From positions 62,001 to 126,000 of the forward strand of contig JABLUY010000027.1 in assembly GCA_013306675.1 (NCBI GenBank): 64,000 nucleotides of DNA. The letters run 5' to 3'. The notes below the pieces were generated by a model. That model searched no databases, was not told the DNA's origin, and saw nothing but the letters and a program-made list of their open reading frames with translations. Within the stretch, counting starts at the first letter, position 1. The number at the start of each line of letters is the position of its first letter. Shown here piece after piece: positions 48,752 through 58,000 of the stretch. A program made the position numbers and the translations under genes. This DNA is from Thraustochytrium sp. TN22. Lineage: Eukaryota > Sar > Bigyra > Thraustochytrida > Thraustochytriidae.

Positions 48752-51700
48752 TCACCGCCCCCCCGGCGGCGGCGGCGGCGGCGGCGCGCGACGCTGGGCC
48801 AGCTGGTTGAGCGAGAGCATCTGGCCGGTGGCCGCATTGTAGTAGTACCCATTGCCGGCCGCGCGCCACATGGAGCCGGGAGCCTCGACGCTGCGGCGCA
48901 CGCGCTGTGCAGCACTTCTGCCCGTAGGACGAGCAGGACGGGCTGGGCGAGGCCGCGGCGGCGCGTTGGGATCCACCGTGCCGAGCGAAATGCGGCGCGA
49001 GCGGCCAAGGGAGGCACGCGAGCGGTGCTGCATGCGCACGACGGCCGGCACGTGGTCGAGAGATTCGCGCTGGCGATGGGTTGGCTGCTGCGGCGACCGA
49101 GGCTGCTGGCTCTTGCGCAAGGTCGCGAGGTCGTCCGGCGTCATATCGAAGCCCGAGATGCGGCGGCTGCGCGCGCCCGGGTCGCGCTGTTGCTGCTGCA
49201 GCGGCTGGTACCTCTGCGACTGCGTCGTCTGCGCGACCTCCTCGAGCAGCTCGTCCTTGAGCTCGAGGAAGGACAGCGCCGTGGCGCGGTGGTAGGCGTC
49301 GACCTTGTACCAAAAGAGGAAGACGCGCAAGAAGCGCGTGAATCGCACCACCATGGCGAGGATAATTTGGATGCGAAAATCCGCGCTGGCCGCCGTGGCC
49401 TGCGAGGTGAGCGCCACGTCAATGACGGCCAAAAACCCCATCATGGTGTCGCGCGAGCCGTGCCAGGTGCAGTCGAGCTTGCCGTCGAGCGTGGTCGGGA
49501 TGAGGAAGAAGAGCTGGAAGAAGAAGAACAGCACGTAGACGATGGAGATGAGGAGTGAGATGACCAGGAGGCCCGTGCTCTCCGCATCAGCCGCCTCGAA
49601 GCCACACATGTACGCCGAGCTGAAGAAGTCGAACAGGAAGAAGAGCAAAAACACGTTGCGGTCCAGCACAAAGGCCGACAGCGGGCTTTGCACGAAGGTA
49701 AGCTTGCCCTGCTCCTCTGAGTAAAAACCGAGCTCCACCTCGGGCATCTCGCGCAGGTAATCGCGGCCAAAGGCCGGGTTGCCTTGGCCGCCCGCGTACC
49801 CCGGCGGCTGGCCCGGGGAGAGCGCAAATTCCGAGACGCCCGGCATGCCGCCGCCGCGGCTGGCGCCCGGCGTCGAGCCGGCCGGCGAAGACCAGTCCGA
49901 GCCCTGGCGGGCGAGCTTGCCCGCGTTCTCCTGGCGCTTGCGCGTTGGCGTCTGGGCCTCCAGCATGATATTCATGGTGTTCTTACTGCCACCGGCGCCG
50001 CCGTTCGTCGTGGTGCGGGTAAGCGTGCCGCCCGCCGTGGGGCGACGCGGCTCCTTGAAGGAGCCGCCACCGCCGCGGCCCGAGTCGGGGCTGCGCCAGC
50101 GCAGGTGCTGGCCGTGCTTGCGCACGTAGCGCATGTAAAAGTCCACAACGCCCAAGACGCGGAAGCCCAGCACCAAGATGATCAGCACCAGCACGCACAT
50201 GAACTCGTCGCGGTTGTCGTACGAGAGCGAGCGCAGCACCACGTCGCCGGTGCGCGCAGCGCACTCGAGCTCCGACAGGTCGCATGGCAGCTGCACGCCG
50301 GAGAGGTCGTTGATGAGCGTGCCGACAAAGGACCAGTAGGTGACCATGATGTAAGGGACCCAGGACAGGTACACAGGGAGGTCGTCGAGCTTTACGATGA
50401 AGCCGTTGAACAGAGCGCCCAAGCCTAGCAGGCCAATCTGCCACATGGCAGCCGTGCGCACGTCGTCGCGGTCGATTTCCACCAGCACGTTCTGGCACAG
50501 CACGACGAAGGAGGTCAGCGTCATGATGAGCATGAAGAGCCCGAAGCGCTCCAGCTCCGGGTTCATACCACCCAGCCAGTACACTGGCGCCGCGAAGGCC
50601 ACCGCCTCCACGGTGGCGGTGACGGCATCGCGCATGAACTGGCTCAGCAGAAAGGCGGCCCACGAGCGGAAAGTGCCAGCGTCGGATTCGTGGTCGAACA
50701 TGCGCTTCTCGCCCAAGTAGCGGTCGCCCAAGAAGGTGCCCTGAATAAAGGCCATGGTGGCCACCGTCAGGTACGCCAGCGCCGTGCGCGAGGTGTACGA
50801 GTTCACCTCGACGAAGACCGCGCCAACCACAACGCCGCCCACCGCCGAGAGCGCCGAGGACGTGCCAATGTCGAAGCCGCCGCGGCGCATGGAGCGCGAC
50901 AGATGCACCCAGGCCAGTGTGGCGGCCGAGGAGGACTCGGACCAGGACCAGCGGCCCTCGGCCAAGGAGTTCTCCACGAGGATCTCCTGCAGGTTGCTCA
51001 GCTGCTCCGGCGTCAATTCGGCGGCCTCGGCCTCCATCTCCTCCTGGACCGCCTCGCCGAGTGGGCCGTGCACGTAGCGGTCCTCGTAATCGCCAATGTC
51101 CGAATCCGACTGCGTCTGCAGCATGTCGAGGATGTCGTTGGCGATGTTGGTCGAAGTGGCCGGCACGCGGAAGTGCTCCTCTGCCTCGCTGGCGTTGCCG
51201 GAAAAGACGACGCGGCCGCCCACGAGGAAGCTGAGGCTGTCAAAGAACTCGAAGATCTCGCGCCGGGGCTGGTGAATCGTCATGAGCACGTTGACGCTCG
51301 CCTCGTGCGCCATGATGTGCAGAGACTTGATGAGCAGCAGCGCGTTGGTCGAATCCAGGCCCGAGGTGGGCTCGTCCAGCAGCAGCACGGCCGGCAGGCG
51401 CAGCAGCTGCGTGGCCACCGACACGCGGCGGCGCTGGCCGCCCGAGATGCCGCCCTCGACCGCCACGCCGCCGTCGCCGCAAATGGTGTCGGCGCAGCCG
51501 CCCAACTCCAGCAGGCGCATCACCTGCCACACGCGACGCAGCTTGGCCTCCGCGGTCATGTACTGCGGCAGCATGAGCCAGGCGGCGTGCACCAGGTGTT
51601 CGCGCACCGTAAGGCGCGGGAAGAGCACGTCGGTCTGGCGCACGTAGCTCGTGTTGTGGCGCAGCCACTGGCGCAGGAACTTGCACGAGGCCGAGTCGGA

Positions 51701-53776
51701 CGCCACACCGTTGATGTAGTGCGTGCCGGAGACGGAGCCGCCGTCGCGCGCCAGCGCAAGGATGTCCAGCAGTGTTGACTTGCCGCTGCCAGAGGGGCCC
51801 ATGATGGCGTGCACGGAACCAGGCGCAAACGCCAGGTCGACGTCGTGCAGGATGCGGTACGGACGGTCGCGCCGCGTGCGCGGCGCCGCCCAGTACGAGA
51901 GGTCGCGCACCATGAGGTGGATCTTGCGGTACTCGGCGCTGCTTGCCTCGTTCAGCAGCTGCTGCGCCACCTCGCGCACCGCGTCGCCGCTGTCCTTGGC
52001 AGCTTCCACCAGTTGCACGCGCTTCCAGTACGCCGCCACCGTGCGGCGAAACTTGCGCACCTGCACGTAGGACAGCGCGAAGGCCACGTGGAAGACCAGG
52101 AGGCACATGACGCCGTACACGCCAATCATGTACTGAATGCACAGGCTGTAGGTCGTGCCGACCTCGAAGGGCTGCACGGACGTCAGGCACTGCTCGTTGC
52201 ACAGAAACGTGCCGCAGTCGTCCTGCAGCACAAGGCTCGTCGCGCCTGCAGGCGTCTGCAGAACGTCACCCGTGCCGTTCATGAGCACGAAGCGTTTCGC
52301 CGCCTCCTGCACCGTGACCCCGCCCACCGACACGGTCTCCCACACGGTAAAGTCGCGCTGGAAGGTGACCGTGCCGAAGCCGCTAATCTCCTCCGTGCGT
52401 TCCGGCACGCGGTGGTTCGACGTTGGCACCACGTAGCCATGTTGGCCGCAAGACGGCATGAAGAAGTAATGGTCCGCGGGGGCGAGGGCGCTGCGCTGCA
52501 CCATGTCCACGTCGCTGCGCACCAGCTGGCCGTACGTCTCAATGTACGTGATGGCCGAGGAGGCGAAGGAGGTGTCGTCCACGTATGCATCGCGCTTGGT
52601 CTCATTGAGCAGGCCCAGCAGCTCCAGCTGGATCAGGTCGAACTGGCTCTGCAAGAACAAGAAGCGCTCGTTTGGCAGGTCCTTGAGCACCTCGCTCGGC
52701 AGCAGGCAGCGCCACGTCAGGGCCTCGTCCAAGGAGCCCCAGCGCGCGGCGCAGTCGCTCTGCAGCACGGCCGTGCTGAGCCAGTCCTTGGATTGCTTCG
52801 TCAGGAGCTCCTCCACCGCGAAGGCGCCCTCCATGGCGCCGGAGCCAACGCTGGCGTCCTCCCCCTCGAAGGCTGACTCGGGCGTGAAGCTTTCCACGTT
52901 GAAGAACCACGGCGAGTCCAGGACCGCGTACACGAGGCGATCGCGGCCCGCGTCCGTGGCGTTGAACTCGGCGTGGATTGAGTTCAGGTCATCGCGGATC
53001 TGCTCGATCATATTCATCACGCCCACGGCCGCGCCGCGCGTGCCGCCTAGAATCACGCGGCTCGCCTTGGTCAGGTTGTAGTTGTACGCCAGCTCCATGA
53101 GTACGTTGCGCAGCACGCGCTGCCCGCGGTGCCGAAAGACGCTATCCGAGCTCGAGCTCGAGCTGCCGCCCGCGTCTGTCCCGTTGCCCAGCCACCAGTC
53201 CAGAGTGCAAGAGGGCACAAACACGCGGCGGAACTTGGCCAGGTCCGCGTCATCCGGGCACAGAAGCGTCTGCGGCGACACGCGCGGGTACACGCTCCAC
53301 CACGAGCTTGTGCAGACCACGCGCGAGTACAGGCACCGCGCCAGGTCCTCCGAGATGCCCTCGTCCGCGATGCTCGCGTAGTCCGCGTCACCGAAGAAGT
53401 CGTCGTTGGAGTACCCGGCGCACACGCTGCCCAGCGTTTCCTGATACTTGCTCGTGCCGGAGCACAGGTCGTCGCACTCCTCTCCGGAGCAAATGGGCGA
53501 GTCGCCCAGCCAGATGATGTAGTCCGCCGCGTACTCTTCATCGATGCCGGCCGCCGACGCCTCGCCGTAGTAGAACCCTACGCTGGAGTTGTCCGCGCAC
53601 GTCGCGCCGCTCGCGTAGTACAGCGACGAGGTGTTGTACAGGGTCGTGTTGAAGTTGGAGCCCTCCTGGTACAGCACCATCTGCTGCGACGCGGTACATC
53701 TGCCACCCGCCGCGCGGTGCACGCCCACGACAAGCGTCGCCAGCGTCGCCAACACCGCGCCCGCCGGCGTCCTCAT
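48752..53776 (-). CDS. Giant ABCG transporter with NOTUM-like ectodomain and voltage-sensor-like C-terminal module
   Basis: 1674 residues in one frame. Order: signal peptide (1-24); ectodomain (about 25-540) homologous to NOTUM/pectin acetylesterases, seen in FVPSCTLDWWLGN, VLDSPWFFNVESF, ERFLFLQSQFDLIQLELLGL, FFMPSCGQHGYVV and DDCGTFLCNEQCL; the GCSAGG nucleophile motif reads GGTRGAA, so the Ser is missing, while Asp and His positions seem kept. One span (544-568) precedes the ABCG nucleotide-binding domain: Walker A GPSGSGKST (about 659), signature ISGGQRRR (775), Walker B LLLDEPTSGLD (800), MTIHQPR. The ABC2 membrane domain covers about 949-1220. After a Gly/Pro linker come four spans (1370-1490), the last with VVRFTRFLRVF (Arg every third residue). 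A degenerate WW-like end (WRAAGNGYYYNAATGQ, near 1637) and poly-Pro close it. ABCG identity is certain; the substrate is unknown. Confidence 0.9.
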   Translation of the reverse strand: MRTPAGAVLATLATLVVGVHRAAGGRCTASQQMVLYQEGSNFNTTLYNTSSLYYASGATCADNSSVGFYYGEASAAGIDEEYAADYIIWLGDSPICSGEECDDLCSGTSKYQETLGSVCAGYSNDDFFGDADYASIADEGISEDLARCLYSRVVCTSSWWSVYPRVSPQTLLCPDDADLAKFRRVFVPSCTLDWWLGNGTDAGGSSSSSSDSVFRHRGQRVLRNVLMELAYNYNLTKASRVILGGTRGAAVGVMNMIEQIRDDLNSIHAEFNATDAGRDRLVYAVLDSPWFFNVESFTPESAFEGEDASVGSGAMEGAFAVEELLTKQSKDWLSTAVLQSDCAARWGSLDEALTWRCLLPSEVLKDLPNERFLFLQSQFDLIQLELLGLLNETKRDAYVDDTSFASSAITYIETYGQLVRSDVDMVQRSALAPADHYFFMPSCGQHGYVVPTSNHRVPERTEEISGFGTVTFQRDFTVWETVSVGGVTVQEAAKRFVLMNGTGDVLQTPAGATSLVLQDDCGTFLCNEQCLTSVQPFEVGTTYSLCIQYMIGVYGVMCLLVFHVAFALSYVQVRKFRRTVAAYWKRVQLVEAAKDSGDAVREVAQQLLNEASSAEYRKIHLMVRDLSYWAAPRTRRDRPYRILHDVDLAFAPGSVHAIMGPSGSGKSTLLDILALARDGGSVSGTHYINGVASDSASCKFLRQWLRHNTSYVRQTDVLFPRLTVREHLVHAAWLMLPQYMTAEAKLRRVWQVMRLLELGGCADTICGDGGVAVEGGISGGQRRRVSVATQLLRLPAVLLLDEPTSGLDSTNALLLIKSLHIMAHEASVNVLMTIHQPRREIFEFFDSLSFLVGGRVVFSGNASEAEEHFRVPATSTNIANDILDMLQTQSDSDIGDYEDRYVHGPLGEAVQEEMEAEAAELTPEQLSNLQEILVENSLAEGRWSWSESSSAATLAWVHLSRSMRRGGFDIGTSSALSAVGGVVVGAVFVEVNSYTSRTALAYLTVATMAFIQGTFLGDRYLGEKRMFDHESDAGTFRSWAAFLLSQFMRDAVTATVEAVAFAAPVYWLGGMNPELERFGLFMLIMTLTSFVVLCQNVLVEIDRDDVRTAAMWQIGLLGLGALFNGFIVKLDDLPVYLSWVPYIMVTYWSFVGTLINDLSGVQLPCDLSELECAARTGDVVLRSLSYDNRDEFMCVLVLIILVLGFRVLGVVDFYMRYVRKHGQHLRWRSPDSGRGGGGSFKEPRRPTAGGTLTRTTTNGGAGGSKNTMNIMLEAQTPTRKRQENAGKLARQGSDWSSPAGSTPGASRGGGMPGVSEFALSPGQPPGYAGGQGNPAFGRDYLREMPEVELGFYSEEQGKLTFVQSPLSAFVLDRNVFLLFFLFDFFSSAYMCGFEAADAESTGLLVISLLISIVYVLFFFFQLFFLIPTTLDGKLDCTWHGSRDTMMGFLAVIDVALTSQATAASADFRIQIILAMVVRFTRFLRVFLFWYKVDAYHRATALSFLELKDELLEEVAQTTQSQRYQPLQQQQRDPGARSRRISGFDMTPDDLATLRKSQQPRSPQQPTHRQRESLDHVPAVVRMQHRSRASLGRSRRISLGTVDPNAPPRPRPARPARPTGRSAAQRVRRSVEAPGSMWRAAGNGYYYNAATGQMLSLNQLAQRRAPPPPPPPGGR

Positions 53777-55072
53777 CTCGCCTTGAGGTCTCTACTTCCT
53801 CGCTCGGCCTGTCGCTGGGACGGGCCCACGGGCCTGGCTTGCACGATGGACTCGACCGTGCTCGCGCGAGCGCTCGTGCGCGCGCCGCCAGGCGAGCTTT
53901 GGCCGCCGCCTGCGCCGCGCGCCCTCGCGCCGCGCGCGCCGCGCCTCCGCCGCGCCTCGGCTTCTAGGTTTGCAGCGCGAGCACGCGCGAGGCAAACCTC
54001 GCCTGGCCGGCCGCAGAGGTGAAGTACCGCCTTGGGCGTCCTTGCGCTTGCTTTTGAGCTAGCTAGGCAGGTCTGTACACGTCGAGACGGCTTGCGCCGC
54101 GCGCGCGCGAGCGTGGCGAGCCGGGCCGCCGCGGCCGCGCCTCCCCGCGCCGCGCCGCCCGCCCCCGCCGCGCCGCAAACCGCTTGCCTTCGAAGACTTG
54201 CTTGCCAATGTGAGTGAACGAAAACAAAGCAGACCGTCTGGTCCCTCTGTGTCCAGGGGTTTGGTTTGCTCGCACGTGCTGCTCCGTCGTCTCAGCCCTA
54301 ACCAGCGCGCGCCGCGCGCGCCGGGCCGCAGCCCCGCCCCGCCCGGCCTCGTCTCGCCGCGCCGCCCGCTCGCTTGCCGCAGCCCAGGTGTTTGCCAGCC
54401 CAGCCCGCCCTCGCCGTCGCCGTCGCCCTCGCCGTCGCCGTCGATCTCGATTTGATTCTGCCCTCGACTTGAACATGGCCTTGTCATCAGAATTCAAAAT
54501 TCAAATGCGACCTCGAATTTGAATTCGAATTCGAATTCCCAATCAAACTCCAAACCCCGCGCGGGCGGCGGCCAGCGGCCGGCCGCCGCGCCGCCCGCGG
54601 CGCGCGCGGCGGCGCGGCGGCGCGGCAGCGCGGCGCGGGCGGCCGGTCGCCGGCGACCGCGCTGGTCGCGCAGCCGCGGCCGCGGCGCCGGAGGCGAGCC
54701 GAGCCTGAATGAGGCGCGGGCGCGCGTGCCGCGCACACGAGGCGGCGGTCGGCGCGCGCCGCGCGAGGCAGACCCGAGCGAGGCGAGGCGAGGCGGGCCG
54801 CGGCGGCGGCGGCGGCGGGCGGCGGCGGCGGCGGCGGCGGCAGCGAGCGCGGCGGCCGCCCGCGGGTGGCCGCGGACCCGGCGCGAGCGGCAGCAGGGGC
54901 GGCGGCGGCGGCGCGCGCCACGATCGCGCGCGCGACCAGCAGCAGGCCAGACAGGCAGGGTTACCTACTTCGCCGTCGCGCGCGCGCGGGCGGGCGGCGG
55001 GCTGGCGGGCTGGCGGCGGCGGCGCGCGCGCAGGGGGGGCGGCGCTGACGGCTGCGCGCGAGGCGAGGCAGG
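53777..55072. other. Divergent promoter region between ABCG and myosin
   Basis: It is GC-rich with dense ggc and ggcga elements (54779-54850 and again directly before the myosin start). An AT-rich island at about 54484-54545 contains a short gaattc hexamer repeat. No protein-like frame with family features was found on either strand. Confidence 0.5.
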
Positions 55073-58000
55073 ATGTCGCGCGAGCGCGGCGCGCAATGGG
55101 ACCTGCGCAAGGTGCTGACGAGCTTCTACGGCGTGTACGCGCCCGAGAAGCTGCGCGAGCTTGACCGCGTGCTGGGCCACTTCCGGGGGCGCGAGGAGAA
55201 GCTGATCGAGACGCTGGAGGAAAAGTACTCGGTGGTGTTTCACCGCGACGGGACCTTTGAGGAGGTCTTCGTGGAGGACGGCGACACCCTGGACCTCGAT
55301 GAGCGCTACACGCTGGACTCCGACGAGGAGGAGGGCGAGACGTTCGAGGAGCAGGACGCGGAGTCCCTGGAGTCAGATGGCTACGACTTTGACCCGGACG
55401 TCGAGGAGCAGGTGAACTTCTCGCTCAAGACCGAGCGCGCGCGCGCCGCCGACCTGGCGAACGCGGCGGCCGCCATCATCCGCTCGCGACCGCCGCGGCT
55501 GCGCACCATCTCGGCCCAGATTCAGCGCGTGAGCAAAGGGTCGCGGTCGTCGAAGCGGTCCAGCTCCAAGCGGTCCAGCTCCAAGCGCGGATCGTCCAAG
55601 CGCGGATCGTCCAAGCGTCGGGAGTCCGCTGGCAAGCGCGGTAGCAGCAAAAAGGGCGGGCTCAAGGCGAACCGCGGGCTGGGCTTTGTGGACATTGGCG
55701 TCTCCGTGGCGGAGAAGGCCAAGCTTCTCAGCAAGGCTGGCACCGAGGTGTGGGTGCGCGACGCGGAGGAGGCCTGGGTGCCTGGCGTCGTGACGGCGTC
55801 CAAGGCCGACGGCCGCGTCACCGTCAAGGTGGGCACGGGCGGCCGCGGCGGCAGCGTCACGGCGGAGCCCCAGGACGTGGAGCCCATTCACGAGGCCACG
55901 GCCAGTCTGTACAAGGTGCAGGACCTGACCAAGCTCAAGGCGCTGCACGAGCCGGCGCTCTTGCAGGCGATCCAGGAACGCTTCGCGCGCGACCAGATCT
56001 ACACCTTCACGGGTCCGATTCTGCTTGCGGTGAACCCGTTCAAGAACCTCGACCTGTACGGCACGGACGTGGCAAGCCAGTACATGCACGCCAGCAAGGG
56101 CTTCACCTCGAGCGGGGCCAAGCTCAAAGCGATCGACCTGCCACCACACGTGTACAAGCTGGCGGACGAGGCGTATCGCGCTCTCATCACGCGCGGCGGA
56201 CGCAACCAGAGCATTCTCGTCAGCGGCGAGTCGGGCGCCGGCAAGACTGAGACCGTCAAGATCGTGCTCAACTACCTGTCGTACGTGAGCTCGCTCGGGC
56301 GCAAGCACGGCAAGGCGTACGCAGCGGAGCGCGTGTTGCGCGCCAACCCGGTCCTGGAGGCTTTCGGCAACGCCAAGACGCTGCGCAACGACAACTCCTC
56401 GCGCTTCGGCAAGTTCATCCAGATCAAGTTCGACGAGCATCGCGGCGACCTCACGGGCGCCTTCATTGAGACCTACCTGCTTGAGAAGGCGCGCGTCGTG
56501 CACCAAGGCACTGGCGAGCGCAACTACCACATCTTCTACGAGCTTGCGGCCGGCGCCAGCCCAGACCAGAAGCGCCGCTGGCACTTTCCCTCCTCGCTCA
56601 AGCAGTGCCGCTACACCGGTCAGAGCGGCACGATGCGACGCGCCGACATCGACGACCTCGCGCAGTTCCAGTCCACGGTTGGCGCCATGGAGGTGCTCAA
56701 CTTTTCTCCTTCGGACATGGAGCGTCTCTTCCGCGCCGTCGTGGCCGTCCTGCACCTGGGCAACGCCGACTTCAAGGAGAAGACGAACCGCGAGGGCATG
56801 CCGGCGGCGCGCGTCGTCAACCCAGAGGAGTCCATCATGCTGGCCGCCGAGCTGCTGGAGATCGACGCCGCCGACCTCGAGGTCACGCTCACCACTCGCG
56901 TCATCAATATTGCCGGTGGCGAGACCGTCGTCAAGCCCATGAGTCTCGCCGAGGCCGAGGACGCGCGGGATGCCCTCGCCATGAACCTCTACGAACGCCT
57001 CTTCGGCTGGGTCGTCTGGCGCACCAACCTCAGCATCGGCATGGACGACAAGCAGTACGAGGCCATGCTCGCGCGCCAGGAGCAGCAGCGCCAGTACCTC
57101 GAGCGCGCGCGCCGTCGCGGCGAGGAGGATGACGCCCTCGAGGACGCGGCTGCGGCGGCCGCATCAGCCGCATCGTCTTCGACGGCCGCGGAGCCGCCCA
57201 CCAAGGCGCTGCGCCTTAGCATCAACCGCGCGCTGCGCCAGGCGCTCACGGCGGCGTCCAGCCTGACCGGCAAGTCAACTGCTTCGCGCGAGCCGGCGCA
57301 GGGCTACCTCATCGGCTGCCTTGACATTTTCGGCTTCGAGGTCTTCGATACCAACTCCTTCGAGCAGCTCTGCATCAACTACACCAACGAGCAGCTGCAG
57401 CAGCAGTTCAACGAATTCGTCTTCCGCTTCGAGCAGGAGGAGTACGTGCGCGAGGGCATCGACTGGAAGTTCGTCGAATTCCCGGACAATGCCGAGTGCA
57501 TCGCCATGATCGAGTCCAAGCCCATCGGCCTCCTCGCGCTCGTCGATGAGGAGTGCCTTTGGCCCAACGGTACGGACAAGTCGCTTCTCGCCAAGTTGTA
57601 CGCCAACCTGCCCACCAAGTTCCCCAACCACTTCATCGTGTCGCGGCACGACAGGACCTCCTCCTCCTTCACCGTGCGCCATTTCGCTGGCGATGTCTCA
57701 TACCGCATCGAGGGCTTTTGCATCAAGAACAAGAATGAGCTGCGCCAGGAGGCCGTCGACCTTGTCCGGTCGTCCTCGGATCGCCTCATTAGCATGCTGC
57801 TCCCGGCCAGTGCCGAGGCCGCCGCGGGCGGCGCCGACATGGCCGCGCACTTTGACAGCTTCGTGGCAGACAGTGGAAAGGGTCCGCGCCGCGCGCGCGG
57901 AGCCTCGCTCTCGGCGGGCGACACCAAGCGGGCCGGTGCCACGCAGGCAGGCTCGCGCCTGCTCAAGACCACGGTCGGCTCGCACTTCAAAAGCCAGCTT

